This document shows positions 1 to 13,271 of a stretch of 64,000 nt of DNA, in pieces; position 1 is the first letter of the stretch, and each line of letters starts with the position of its first letter. The translations under genes were made by a program, and so were the position numbers. The stretch spans positions 13,801,112-13,865,111 of the forward strand of contig OX463854.1 in assembly GCA_949825065.1 (NCBI GenBank). The letters are read 5' to 3'. The notes beneath the pieces were generated by a model. That model did not search any database and had not been told where the DNA came from. It was given only the letters and a program-made list of their open reading frames with translations. The DNA comes from Odontocerum albicorne (taxonomy: Eukaryota; Arthropoda; Insecta; Trichoptera; Odontoceridae).

Positions 1-33
1 ACATTAAGCACACAATGAAGAATAATTTAAATA

Positions 34-428
34 CGAGCGTCATCTAGAAAGTAAGGCTCCTGAGGCCGGGGGAAATTTTTTGTTTAGAAGTTGGCACATC
101 TGGTGTGTAGCGGGGATCCTAGCGGTCAGTTTGTTTGATCCCACGTGTTTGTCGGCCATTTTGTTCAGTCACAGTAGCCCATCAATTTTCCAACGATGAG
201 GAGGTCGAGGAAGATGTGAAGAAGTGGCTAAAAGAGCTGGCGGCAGAGGTCTATGACACTGGCATACAAAAGCTGGTGCCTCGACTACAGAAATTTCTCG
301 ATCTCGACGGTAATTACGTTGAAAAATAGTTAAATATATTTGTAAAGTATCTTGTGAATTTCAATTAAATACAAACATTTTTCGATCCTATATAAATGTT
401 TTTAACCTTACTTTCTGGATGACCCTCG
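34..428 (+). mobile_element. Mariner deletion derivative with CGAG ends
   Basis: The two ends are inverted repeats: CGAGCGTCATCTAGAAAGTA at the left and, on the reverse strand, CGAGGGTCATCCAGAAAGTA at the right. Both are flanked by TA (32-33 and 429-430), the Tc1/mariner target duplication. At 395 bp the element is about a third of a full mariner, so most of the transposase gene is deleted. It can only be moved by a transposase supplied elsewhere. The ends belong to the same type as the elements at 25.3 and 34.5 kb. Confidence 0.85.
180..329 (+). pseudogene. C-terminal scrap of mariner transposase
   Basis: About 48 codons remain, beginning near FSNDEEVEEDVKKW and ending GNYVEK followed by a TAG stop. 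This is the extreme C-terminus typical of mariner transposases, lying after the third catalytic aspartate. The upstream codons in the same frame (from 135) do not resemble transposase, and all three catalytic aspartates are absent. The remnant is non-functional. Its sequence resembles the C-termini of the two copies at 25.4 and 34.6 kb. Confidence 0.8.
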
Positions 429-430
429 TA

Positions 431-3400
431 TTTTTTTATATGTGATTTTCAGTATTTTATGTGGATGACCTCCGTGACCTATTTGAAAAGACAAATTTTT
501 CTTCAAGTCTTCCAGACTGTAATTTTCGAGTACAATTCTCAATCTTATCCAGATTTTTCAATAAAATCTGCAAGTCTTGTTTTTACTTAAGGGTAGTTTA
601 TTACTTTAATTATTTAAATAAAACTGCCAGTTTGTATTGTACACAACGAAAATGCATTTATATGATATCTGGTACAACATATTGAGAGATTTTTGTTTTT
701 TCATCAATTTCACTTCATATTTAGTGTAAAAATATCGAAGTTATTTTGTAATTACCACTTTAAATAGTAAACGGCGGCTCTAGAGCCCAGTCTAATATTT
801 AGCATTCACGTTAAACAAAGCCCTAGGTTTGATCTTGTCGTGTTAACTTTTGTACTAGTTTTACTTTTATATCATATTAGATCTGGAATTTATATTTATT
901 ATTGCTCTGTTAAGCAATACAAAATTGCGCTGTATAAAAACTCGCCTAACCTATCGAATAACTGCTGTGGATTTAACCAGCCGGTCTTTGAAATTAGATC
1001 TCCTAGCCATCGGACAATTTTTACTTGATCTGTCAAGATATTATGCTAAGTGAAACAATCGAACACAATTAACCAATACACATAGAATTATTTTTCATCT
1101 ATAGGCTGGCTGAAATTCATTTTTGAATACGTTAGTCATCAAAGCCACGCGTTAACGCACTGAACTTCTGTACATAAAAATGCGACTTCACATCGAATAA
1201 CACGAATATATTTCCTATCTATAATAACTCTAATAATAACAGTGTACAGAACAACAAAAGTCAAAGTAATGCTTAAAAATGCAGTAAACCAATCCGTAAT
1301 TAACTATGTATATTCAAAACCAAAATATAAAGGCGTAAAGAACTATAATAAAAATTCTAGGCGCAGCTTATAAAATATAACACATAGTTGGGAAAAATAT
1401 GACACAGATATATAATCTGAAACAAAACAATCATAATCGTACTCAAATAAACGTTTGACAAAAATAAACACATTTAGAAAAAAAGTGTTCAAAAGATATA
1501 CCACGTGCCTAGTTTGATTTAAAAATGATAAATATTGCGGCATCTGTTTTTAAAAATCAAAACTATCTAAATTATTATTAACAAAAAATGTGCTATTCAG
1601 GCGACATCTGTTTTTTAATTAATATTTTTTTTTCACGAACACGAATTTCCAAGCTCTGTGAGTGGATTTTAAAAGTGATAGTTAAAATTATAATTCCTGA
1701 AACGAACTTTTTTCCATATTATATAGGTGCAACAAAAAATAACACACTTCGGAATAAAATAAGTCATATAAAATATTTCATGAAGGTGAAGAAAGCTTTA
1801 ATCCGAATTCAACAACAAAATAATGTATTTAATAATGAAAAATATGAAAAGAAATACCATATAACATCTAAAAGAGAACACATCATAGTTTATAAGTACA
1901 ACTTAAAAATACACATACTAATTTTAAAAAAATCCAAGATTTAAACAAAAAGACCTCTACAATTATATTTTTAGGTGAAAATAACATTTTGAAGTATGGT
2001 TTTAAACATAACCATTTAAATCCTAAAAAAGAAGTTACAAAATTAGACATTCTCTCATATAAGCTACAAATAACTTAACTTAAATTAAGTACATTGCTTT
2101 AAATCAAGTGAGAGTATACTTTACTGTCGCCAGATTTAAAACGTCAGGATGGATATTGAAGAAATCCTATAATTGGCTGGCGCCGCGTCAGCTTTTCCTT
2201 ACACCTCCCGGTATCCCTTGCGCAACGTATTGGAAACTAAATAACTGCCCGGACACACATCGCCGGCACAGGGCCGCACTGCCTTGAAATTATTTTAGAT
2301 CGTTAAGAAAAAGAAAAAATCCTTAACATGTGATGGATAATAAAGTGTCCTGTTTTTTAAACAATGCATGTAATTTACTACTTTAAATCAAACTCGTCAA
2401 CAAATATTCTTAATTTAAATCATAATGTTTATTTTTTAAGAAAAATAAAGATTTGTTTTTAAAGTGCCTACTCAACGGAAAATAAAATTTTAATTAACCC
2501 CTAATAAGTGTTCCAAATAAACGACATTTATTAATTCAAAACGGAATCAATCATAACGTAAAATAGAAATGATTATTTTTATTAATGGATAGCAGTACTT
2601 CACCCTTCGTCGTCGTAGCTAGATCTCGTAGTCGAGAATCCTCACCACTCCAAGGTCAATCTTGAGCTGCTCTTTTACGTCAATCATGTGATCTTCTGTA
2701 AGAAAACAGCCCGATCCTAGATACGCATTCCCTCCCGCAGATGTCACAGACATGTGGATCCTACTAATTTACCAATTAATGCTGACCTATCTTCGCAGCA
2801 CGCTGACTGTTTCTCACTTGTCTAGCCGTTGATACGCCATCAGCCCAATAACATATGTCTCTACATTCTCCATTGCCCTGAACCACCTGCTTCCAGTCCT
2901 CAGAATTCAAAAGCAACCAAGGCTAATACTGAATTGTAGAGCTAACAAATATTTTTTGCATATCCAGGCTATGCGGAACTGAAGATTTCATGTGCTTATG
3001 AAATATATTCACAGAAATAAGCTATGTATGTTGTTTACTGGATGATTTAAAAGACATTCAATTGGTAACCAGATAAACAATTAGCATGATCTCTATTTAA
3101 ATAGGTAGAGAGGACAAAACGTCATACTTTCCCATCGCGACACACGTGTTAGGCCCACTGTACATCTTTACGCCTTCTTGTATGGTTCCTATGATTACTC
3201 TGACGTTTTATATTTCCATCGGTCAAAATATTATTTATGAATACTAGCAATTGGTTAATCTAAAAAAATACCAAAAAACCACGGTTTATATTCCACGATA
3301 AATATTGAGTTACACTCGACTTTTCTTGAATAGTACATTTTCAGCGTGGGTCCTAAAACATTGGATATTTTAAAAATCAATATTTACATCTGAGGCAGAT

Positions 3401-4050
3401 ACATTGTTATATTGCATTTGCTCCCGCTTGTGCAAAAGTAGTCCTAACCAGAGAACTTTAAAAAAATCTATTAAATCAAGTGTAAGGAGGAAGGAGTAAG
3501 TATCAAATAATGGTGAAATTAAAAAAAAAACTTAAGGCTGCGAAAAATTTTATTTTGAAAAAATAATATTACTTTGAGTATACTTACAAAGAAAATACAT
3601 TATTCTTGTCTATATCACTTAGTTTAAAATATTTATGACTTTATACCGACCCTGCACTGAACGACACGCTAGTCGTATAGGGTGAGAGGTGGGCGGGTTC
3701 ACCGCATAAACTAAACTGGAGGGTGGCAAATGACCGAAAAACCTTGGCCCTGCAAATTTGTTAAATTTACGCCTTTTTTAGTAAAATATAAAACTGAAAA
3801 GATTCAAAGAAAGAAAATAGTAGTGAATATTCTTTTTGGTTTTGGACTAAATATATTCGTTTAATTATGGTGCATTAAGTTTATTTATATTTATACAAGT
3901 GTTGAATATGTAGAGCTTTTGTATATTATAATCTCAATAAATGGTTTTTAAGTAGATTTCCTACAGGTGCCGCAAATCTTATTTGACCAGTTTTAATTTT
4001 ACTGCTGTAACCGCTCTTTGTGATAAAAGACCACAAAAGTATTCAAGTAC
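431..4050. other. No recognisable gene; AT-rich
   Basis: Mostly featureless AT-rich DNA. Positions 620-660 look like a scrap of the SINE-A tail (TTTGTATTGTACACAACGAA). A more GC-rich pocket at about 2130-2300 has no reading frame I recognise. Positions 2600-2660 resemble the tail of the SINE-C family seen at 4.4 and 42.8 kb. A 118-codon open frame at 1588-1944 is AT-driven and is not accepted as a gene. Confidence 0.5.
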
Positions 4051-4059
4051 CATGTTTTA

Positions 4060-4912
4060 TGTATGGGATTGAAACGTGAACGAGGAAAAATACTGAAATA
4101 GCCCAATAAACGCTGTAAAAATGCATGCACTGAGAAGAATACATGAGGTTACAATGTATGACAGAATACGAAAAAACTAATTAAATATAAATGTGAACTA
4201 AAGATGATGTATTAAGTAAAAATGAAGAAGAGCGCTGTAAAATGTTTTGGGTATGTAGAACGAATTCATGAAGAAATATTTCTAGAACAAAACTTCAGTA
4301 CAAATGTGAGTGGAAGGTGGGGTGGAGGAAGACCAAAAATATTATTATCGGATTGAATAAATCATATTTTGAAAGAAGAAATAGTTTCAATTAAAAAAAA
4401 TAGTAGTAGTTGTATGATCGTCTATCGTTGCTGGGCCTCATAGTCGAGGATCCCTTCGCTATTCCAACGTCAATTCAATAGGAAAGCGAAGCTATGCCGT
4501 GGAGTTTTTTTTTTAAGTGTGTGAGCCGTTGCACACCAGCAAACTCAGCAGCCACACCGCTCTTCTGGATCCGATGGCACATCGAAGTGAGACGACCGGA
4601 GCACCAAAATGTTTTTTTTCCTCTTTTTGTAAGCATAGATATGACTAAAGTCATAGGTATCCTCATACCCCCGAATACAAGGCGAAAAAAATACCTATGT
4701 AATTCAAGGGGAGTAGCACAGCGTGGTGTTCAAACCAACGATCTTCAGCATGAAAGTCCAGTGCGTTACCATGCGGCCAAGCACTTCAAAAGTTGAATGG
4801 AAAATTATATAAATGCTGAAAAAGCAAAAGATTTGTGTTGAGATAGGAAAGTCTGTCATCCTTTTATATATGCCTACCCGACAGGGAAATAGTGTGATGG
4901 TATGTGTGTTTG
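4060..4912 (+). pseudogene. Non-LTR retrotransposon 3' coding remnant, split by a SINE
   Basis: Translation in shifting frames gives pieces of the C-terminal end of an insect non-LTR reverse transcriptase: MHALRRIHEVTMYDRI near 4120, FGYVERIHEE near 4250, VSGRWGGGRPKILL near 4310, then after an interruption NAEKAKDLC and AYPTGK near 4820-4895. The order matches the usual end of these LINE proteins (HGVT, WFGHVERM, GRGRPR, NVDEAK, AYPxGKR motifs). Stops and frameshifts are frequent, so the copy is old and dead. A SINE at about 4408-4787 sits inside it. The clade (RTE-like or another) cannot be fixed from these scraps. Confidence 0.65.
4408..4787 (-). mobile_element. SINE-C, tRNA-derived, minus strand
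   Basis: On the minus strand the element starts with a tRNA-like head: GTGCTTGGCCGCATGGTAAC resembles an A box and GGTTTGAACACC a B box, about 45 bases apart. A body of about 300 bp follows, with an A-rich stretch and a 3' part containing GACGTTGGAATAGCGAAGG and a tail near AGCAACGATAGACGATC. A second copy in the same orientation lies at 42,862-43,206 and aligns along most of the length. The element interrupts LINE sequence on both sides. No clean target duplication was found. Confidence 0.65.
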
Positions 4913-5017
4913 TTAAACTAAAAATGAATATAATAAATAGTATCCGTGGCTCTTACGAGTATATATAATGTGTATTGTTCTGTTCATAAGTCTGTCTAAT
5001 ACACATGTACATCAAAC

Positions 5018-5110
5018 TGATGTGATGATGATAATGATTTATTTTATCCCACTGTTTAGTCTCAGAAAGCCACCCCAAGGGCGCATTGATGACTTTATGA
5101 GTAAATTAAC
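5018..5110 (-). mobile_element. Retroposon 3' end with ATC-type tail
   Basis: The segment ATGATGATGATAATGATTTA followed by more balanced sequence looks like the microsatellite-terminated 3' end of a retroposon read on the minus strand. A similar junction (GATGATAATGATTTATTC) occurs at 62,832. The family is unknown. Confidence 0.35.
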
Positions 5111-5269
5111 TTTTTAAATCCAGCTCTGCATTTATTATCAGTACATAGCTCCACAAGTGAACTTTTCCACTAGAAAGCTTCAGCAACAGCTATATAATAT
5201 ACGAGTATATAAAAATAAATAGTTTCATGCTTATAAACATTTTTAGGTTTGATACAAAAAAAATGGGAT

Positions 5270-5905
5270 TAAAAATGTAAAACTAGTCCTATTTATTCTG
5301 GTTTACCTGATTCAGAAATTTCTAGATTCCAGTCTGATTTCAATGGAGCTACAAGGTTGATGTATTCGTATGGTAGTCATAAACATTGCCATATTGGTCC
5401 GCTTCTTAATACCTTGCTTAGACACTGGTTAAAGTGTCGCGAACATATTGATTTCGAACTTTATTTCTTTGTATTTAAGCCCCTTAATGAGATGTCTCCA
5501 TTTCTTTTCGAATCTGTGTTTAAGGGATGTTCATTCGGAGAAATGTAGAACTTGGAGGTCGATTTTTTCTTTTCTTCTTCATATTTCTATAAGTTGATTG
5601 TTCCAAATCAATCCTATATGGTGGGGTATAATGATAGAGCTTTTGCCGCTTTTGGTCTTGCAGCATGGAATAGTCTACCTCCTAGTATCAGAGATATGGG
5701 TGGCATATGCAACTTTAGGAAGCACTTAAAGAGAATCCTGTTTGAGAAATCTTATCAAAATTTATGACTGGGTTTGAATCTTGAATAAGAGCACCCTTGA
5801 GGAGAGTTGGCTCTTTAAACGATGCTATAAAATTATCATTTAATTATTTTATTTTATATTCAGAGCACCCTTATGTAATATGTGCGATAACCAGCGAACT
5901 AAATA
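5270..5905 (+). pseudogene. LINE C-terminus (CR1/L2/jockey-like) with 3' UTR
   Basis: Two frames carry the end of a LINE polyprotein: LRHWLKCREHIDFELYFFVF near 5415-5480, then GYNDRAFAAFGLAAWNSLPP at about 5622-5681 and FRKHLKRILF shortly before the TGA at 5765. This is the well-known sequence after the reverse transcriptase in CR1/L2/jockey-type LINEs. A stop near 5547 and frame changes show it is dead. The 3' UTR motif at 5790-5840 (GAGCACCCTTGAGGAGAGTT) recurs in diverged form at 19.6 and 50.6 kb, so several copies of this family are present. Confidence 0.75.
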
Positions 5906-6399
5906 CCGGTATAGTTTTAATTAAAGGTTTTTTTATTATTTTTAGTATATTTTATTAGTTAGTACTTTCTATTCATAAGTTTTATGGAAGATATGAAGAG
6001 CCTCACAATATCCCAAAGTTAGTTATTGAGAGGCATGTAGAGGACCTTGAACAAATAAATGATAAAGAATTGTCAGAATACTCGTATTTTCCAAGAATAC
6101 GACATACAGCTTTTCGGAGAACTCCCTCTGTCTTGGTCTAGGTGGATCTGTTTAATAGTACACCTGTAGTCCCGATGGAACGTATAAGCTGAAGATAATA
6201 TGTTACCTTGATTACCTTCTGAAATAGTCCTTATAGAGTACAGACTTTCCAGTACACACAAATATATACTTATTCAATATAGAAACTAACTAAAATAGAA
6301 AAAAAATATTGAAAATTCCAGATGTTATCAGGTGTTACATCCCGTCGTAAAAAACCCCTATTTCTATCATTTTTAATTTTTTTTAAATACAATAAAAAA

Positions 6400-6735
6400 A
6401 AAGGTTTTGGATTTTTCAAAGTAGAGTCAATATAAAAACATTTATCAAGGTTTTATACCAAATTTGAAGGCAACGGTTGGATAGAACTTGACAGTTTATG
6501 TCGACCAGGTCGAAAAAAGCAGTTTCGAGAAAAACGCGTTTAAAGTTTTGAGATTATTGTCTAAGTCATTCCGGTGCGGCGTAATTCCTGCGTCATTTAT
6601 AGCTATAACTTCGTAAATATTGAGAATTTGAAAATTTCCTTTTGAGAACATATTTTTAAAGGTCTAAACTTGAAGAATATGCAAAAAACAAAATAACGAT
6701 TTTTTTCAAATTTCTAGAATAGACCCCCTTAAGAG
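6400..6735. repeat. Unclassified interspersed repeat
   Basis: This stretch has a different texture from its surroundings: GCAGTTTCGAGAAAAACGCG, repeated TTGAA-rich phrases and a terminal CTAGAATAGACCCCCTTA that could be a terminal repeat. From general familiarity with arthropod DNA it resembles a DNA-transposon-derived repeat, but I see no matching left end and no second copy here. Confidence 0.3.
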
Positions 6736-6809
6736 ATTTACTTTCATACGAGTATATCTCATCATTATATTTCCATGTTGGACTAGACAAAAAGGACAGA
6801 ACTAATATG

Positions 6810-7400
6810 TTTTTATTACCACGGTATACTTATTTTGTTCCCTCCATATCCGTTCATCTCCTCATGCAATTCCTTCATTTTCTTTTATACCTTACCTTTC
6901 TTTCTTTGAAAATTTTCATTCACATGATCCAGCCATTATTTTCTCGGTCTTTTTTTACTGACTCCTACTCACGTTTATGTTGTATTCCAAGTAATTATTG
7001 AGTATCATCACCCATCTATGATACATACTATGTCCAAATTTTGATTACTGATGAAACTCAAAAAAATGCCATAACTTGATAAAAGAGGTAACAATACTTA
7101 CGTGAGCTAGACGTGTGTGGGTGTTGTTGCTTTTCACATGTGTTATGACGAAGCTCAAATTCGTACCGAATCCAATGGCTCTTAATCTGAAGGCCTATTG
7201 ATAGGAACGAATAAAATTTTGTATTTCAGCCATGTTCTTCAATAAGTTTGAATCATTAGTTCATAAAATGCTGGAAAGAATCGATGGAACAAGAAAAAGT
7301 TTATTTATCCCTAAGAACTATTGCGCTTTTCGAATTATTCATCATTACGACACGTATTCTTTTCAGTGTATGTTTTTCCAAATATTTTGTCATCAAACTG
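6810..7400 (-). pseudogene. Very decayed LINE C-terminal scraps
   Basis: On the minus strand, 6810-6990 gives broken phrases comparable to the RGRPRKTWLDQVNEILKEG part of LINE proteins, and 7330-7380 gives ALKRIRVV, comparable to the ALRRIHGV motif that lies upstream in the same proteins. The order on the minus strand is therefore right. Frames are broken throughout. Similarity is weak and rests on motif order. Confidence 0.35.
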
Positions 7401-8565
7401 TCATATAAATAACCTACGTTAAATTAAAAATAAAACACGAACAAAGAAATTAGTCATCCCTTCGCGAAAGCCAGCGAGAGAATTCAAGTGCATGCAAATT
7501 CCTCCCCTTGTCACATCTTCTGAGGTTCAATAGATTTGTATTACAAATGAGTCCTTATTTTTTTTATCAGAACTGTCCACAATAAAATAATAATGATGTA
7601 AAAACATTTTTCAGGGATTGAGTAAACAATATGCTTCTCAAGGTTCTTTTATTTGCTTGCCTACTTATCTTTGTCTTCTGCGCCATCCTTCGGGCAATGC
7701 GGGAGCCCTACTAAGTGAATTAACCTCACCATTTCTTCATTTCTTCTATCTCCCGAGAATTTATTTTCACCGTCATGTATAACGTGTTTGTTCTCTCTCA
7801 CTCACATAACATATTTTGATTTCCGAGAGATTGCGATTTTATTACTTACACTGAGCAATTTTATAAAAGCACGTAGGCCGTTTTTTTTTATTAAAAAAAA
7901 AAAAGACGGGTTTGTTTCTCTTTGTGTGTATTTCGAGTGGTAAAAAAGGTATTCCTATATCGAGAAAAAAAGAGTTCAAAATTTTATCTTTGATGTAGAG
8001 CAAAACTTATCGATTTTTTTCTTTTTAGTTTAGTATCGTGGAAAAGTGTTTTCCCATTTCTGTGACACGGCGTTTATTAAAGGGAATGGTTCTGAAACCA
8101 TTTCTATGTTACATTTCACCTAAAATAACGACACGTTGAAATGTTGGATGCGTCCTTGAGCACAACTGTTTATTGGTAATTTAACCCTATGTTGTATGAA
8201 CAATTTTAATTTATAAATTACCATTTTGGTGTCAAACAGAAATAAATCATTTATTGTGGTGAAACAATTACTTATAAAAAAATTCGTAACCATTTGTTAA
8301 ATTAATGTTCCCAGGTAGAAAATACACGCACATACACTATAATTTTAAATCTAGTTCAACGGTAAGGCCTAAAAAGTATTATGGTTCCATTTGGGAACAT
8401 TATGAAATAAAGAGTTAAATTAATTTTAAATTCTTAGAAGCATGAAATCTTAGAGCTTTAAATTAACTACATGCGTTACCTTATTGTTTTATTTATTTTA
8501 TTATTTGCACTTAATTACATATTGTGTTACTGGAAATTTTACAATTATCATTTGTTGTCGACTAT
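7400..8565. other. No feature recognised
   Basis: AT-rich sequence with homopolymer runs. Nothing resembling a gene, transposon end or ordered repeat was found. Confidence 0.5.
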
Positions 8566-8567
8566 AC

Positions 8568-8795
8568 TTAAATCTTTCGCCTAGTTGATAAGACGCCTGT
8601 CTTCCAGCCCGGAGATTGTAGGTTCAAATCCCCCTGCAACTCAGATTTAAAAAAAAAGGATTCCTGTCTGGTTTTATCTTAACGCCTTTTTAAAATCTTT
8701 CCGGTTGGTTGGAAAAGATTGACACTTGGTAATAAGCCCGCTAGGTTATAATGCGTACAACGAAAGTAAAATACAATATAATATGTTACAACATA
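8568..8795 (+). mobile_element. SINE-A, tRNA-derived
   Basis: The head reads CTAGTTGATAAGACGCCTGT with a clear B box GGTTCAAATCC at about 8621-8631, as in a tRNA-derived pol III promoter. After an A run comes a body ending in the family signature GGAAAAGATTGACACTTGGT, then CAACGAAAGTAAAATACAAT. The same tail is found at 11.76, 22.47, 32.6, 39.8, 51.6 and 61.3 kb. It is the best preserved copy of the main SINE family in the window. Confidence 0.75.
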
Positions 8796-8981
8796 CTTAA
8801 AGCTGTCTTTAACATATAAAACAACTACCAACAATATGTATAGATGCTCTCGCCTTCTTTTAAACTATTTTGATATTGCAATAAAAAAAAGTATTTTGTG
8901 AAGCATGAATTATTTTTATTTGTCATTTTTGAAATAAACAGTTCACGCAAATTCTTATGGAATAAGTATATATATATATTA

Positions 8982-10412
<1,431 letters not shown>

Positions 10413-10689
10413 TTTTTGTGTGTCATACTTTCTCGAGTAGACTTTGGCATCAAATAACTTTGTAATTTAAAAATATTTTTCGACATTCTTCAACCAGTGG
10501 ATACATTTTTAGTAGTCGTTTTACAACTATCGCCATTAAACAACTATTGTATATGGTATATTAGAAGTTAAATCTATAAAATCAATTAAATAATAATATA
10601 ATTTCATAAATACATTTAATCCGTAACAATTGATTATCTGTGTTATATTGAACCATATACTAAAACTACTTTGATATCGTTTGTCCTTA

Positions 10690-10755
10690 ATTAATTAAGG
10701 TACAGGCAAAAGCCTTTTTCCCAAGGGACACAACAAATAAAAGGCAATAATCCCA
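10690..10755 (+). mobile_element. LINE 3' UTR scrap
   Basis: TACAGGCAAAAGCCTTTTTC and AGGCAATAATCCCAG match the conserved 3' tail found at 19.73 kb and 54.24 kb. Only the tail is left. Confidence 0.5.
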
Positions 10756-11177
10756 GAAAAAAATAGTGTCCATTTTATTTTTTTTTAGTTATTTTAAAAA
10801 TAAAATTTATTAAAATAATTATTTAAACATTATAACATATTTAAATCCTAATATAATATTTTTTGCAAAATGATATACAATATTTGAATGTGAAACTATG
10901 CTAATATTCTAGAATTTATGTAATAAATGTTTCTTTTGACCAAATATTCTTTCCTTATAATTTCTTATAAAAAAGGGGATCTCCCTTAAATGGTTCGATT
11001 AATGTTTAAGATATACGAAATGGATTTGATAAGGAAATTGCTATCTCACCCTTTAACTCAATGTCACACGTCTATCAAGTGATCGGGTGACCGAGGAAAT
11101 TTGAATCTCAATCTAATTTAACTTCTCAATATGAAACCAATCTAACTTTCCTTTTGATGAATTCTATCATTTTGCGT

Positions 11178-11555
11178 ACTACCATAAAAGGGTAAAAAGC
11201 AACCTTATTAAAGAGGGTTATATTAAATAAAATAAAATATTGATATTTACAGAAAATATTCCCTTCTTTTCGATTGTGTCAAAATTCAATATTAATTTTG
11301 TGTACTACCATAAAAAAAAATAAAATGCTACTAAATTAAAGAGGGTTCTATTAAATTAAATATACGTACACGTAGAACATTATCTTTTTTTCGATAATTT
11401 ATCAAAATTCAATATTGATTTGGCTTACTACCATAAAAAGGGAAAAATACAACTAAATTAAAGAGGGTCCTTTTAAATTAAATTAAATATTGATATGTAC
11501 AGAAAACATTCGCTTATTACCGATTTTACATCAAAACTCAATATTTATTGCTTAA
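11178..11555. repeat. Three tandem units of about 124 bp
   Basis: The phrase TACTACCATAAAA begins at 11178, 11303 and 11426. Each is followed by AAAGAGGGT and then by TCAAAATTCAATATT near the unit end. The periods are 125 and 123 bp. Units differ by substitutions and small indels. A degenerate fourth unit may follow. Confidence 0.85.
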
Positions 11556-11629
11556 GAACCAAAAATAAAATTACTATGTGCAATACTCCTAATTTTTATA
11601 TTCTTAAGAGATATTACCCTCCGTACCAT

Positions 11630-11840
11630 ATTGCTATCGTAGTTTGGTTGGTAAGTGGTTCCGCCCAGGGATTTCGGGTTTGATACCTACCTGTTGGTCA
11701 TTTTTTTTGGAATGGTTCATATAAAGTTTTCGCTTGAAACTTGTTTAACACCTTTTTGATATATTGGAAGATATTGCCAAATGGCAAAAAAAAACACTTG
11801 ATTGTACTTTATACAACGATATTGTAATAAAGAATAATAT
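11630..11840 (+). mobile_element. SINE-A, diverged copy
   Basis: The head contains TAGTTTGGTTGGTAAGTGG (A-box-like) and CGGGTTTGATACC (B-box-like). The tail GGAAGATATTGCCAAATGGC followed by ACAACGATATTGTAAT matches the family signature. Confidence 0.55.
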
Positions 11841-12259
11841 TTTTTAGTTCAAAAGCTTACATTAGATTTAAATGAGGAATCTCTTAATGATTGACTTTGC
11901 ATTCTAAATTATTTATATACCAACCAGTATATATGTAAAAAAAGATATGTTACTTAATAAAGTTTCATCGGTTTTTGAAAATATTTCCTCAAATATTAAT
12001 ATTTTTTTGACATAACTCTGATTTAGATTTCGAAAATAAATCTTAAAAAATACTTGATTACTAAATTTTACTTACGAGTAATTTATTGTTAAATATTAAA
12101 CTATGAGTTGCAATAAGAGGTAAAGTCAATGTGGCGCTAAAAGATATACTCCAACCTTGCAAAAATAAGATTTTCCAAAATTACCTCACGTTTCCTCCTC
12201 ATTTCTCGAGGCCTTATTTGGGTTTTCGCCTGTAATTAGTGGAACAACAACGTAATTTA

Positions 12260-12445
12260 CAATTGAATATTCTCATATGATGTTTTACAAAATAAAAGCT
12301 AACATTTTTTATGAAACTTCATAAAACAATGTTTTACAAACTAAAAGCCAACATTTTTTATGAAACTTTACTTTTTATGAAACTTTATGATGTTTTACAA
12401 ACTAAAAGTCAATATTTTTTATGAAACTTCATAAAACATTGAGTA
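12260..12445. repeat. Short tandem repeat, three units
   Basis: The phrase TGTTTTACAAA..TAAAAG followed by a run ending TTTTTTATGAAACTTCATAA repeats three times with an extra partial unit. Unit lengths are about 55-70 bp. Confidence 0.75.
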
Positions 12446-12884
12446 TCTAGTTTATTTAAACTCTTTTTAAATTTATTTCATAGATAAATATTAAAAATAA
12501 CTGAGACGGTGCTATTGATAGATCTTTTGTGCTATGAAACGTTGTGAATCTCTTTGTGAAATGCAAATGGTCAGCGAACGCTTGGTCGATCGCATTTGCA
12601 CTGGGGAGAATAAGGAGGGGAAACTTCTAATAGGGGATGCACAAGAGACGTCTATTGTATGGGGTAGCAGAGGGAAAATGATGACTTAAGCAATAAACTT
12701 TCTGGGATTTAAATGGGCAAGAAGATATGACAAGATATTGATAGTAAAACATGAAAATGCAGTACATTGAAAACCATTGTATTATATTTCCGTTGCATAT
12801 ACCACAATCTAGCAAGATTATGGCCAAGTGAACATCATTGCAATTAGCCAGAAATGCATATAGGCCTCAAGTGAAAGCCAGATT

Positions 12885-12990
12885 TGAATATTTTTTTAAA
12901 AATCTGAGTTCCAACGGAAATCAAATCCACAACCCTCGGACTGGAAGACAAATGTCTTACCAACAAGGCTTCGAGGTCTCAATATTATAG
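12885..12990 (-). mobile_element. SINE head, minus strand
   Basis: On the minus strand, GAAGCCTTGTTGGTAAGACA followed by TCTTCCAGTCCGAGGGTTGT and GGATTTGATTTCC reproduces the tRNA-like head (A box, CTTCCAG, B box) and the downstream AACTCAGATTTTT of SINE-A at 8.6 kb. The tail is missing. Confidence 0.6.
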
Positions 12991-13085
12991 GATGCAAAAT
13001 AAAAAAAATTAATATGGAACATTTGTAAAAAAAAGCTTTTTTTCCTTCTTATGAATTATACACACTTTTTAAAGAGCGCGGTCGG
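12991..13085. other. Spacer
   Basis: No feature seen between the SINE head and the PLE target duplication. Confidence 0.5.
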
Positions 13086-13271
13086 AACACAATATTATTT
13101 TTGTAATTTATTTTTATCAAACACTGTTTATTCCACTTTTTTGTGATGGTATAACCCTACCGGTTTCAAGACTTTCACCTCATCTTCAGGGGAGCGCAAA
13201 CAAAACTAAATGCTGTTCGAACTGGTACCGATATACACGCTTCAACGGTTGGAGGCTGAGGGATGAGGGAA

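Noticed and set aside
1588..1944. A 118-codon open frame
   Set aside because: Codon use follows AT content and no domain is evident. A faint likeness of YIGATKNNTLRNKISHIKYF to LINE reverse transcriptase ends is too weak to call.
4494..4796. A 100-codon open frame
   Set aside because: It lies entirely within SINE-C, antisense to the SINE itself.
8568..8640. Functional tRNA gene
   Set aside because: A and B boxes are present but the sequence does not fold into a full cloverleaf with an acceptor stem, and it continues into a SINE body.
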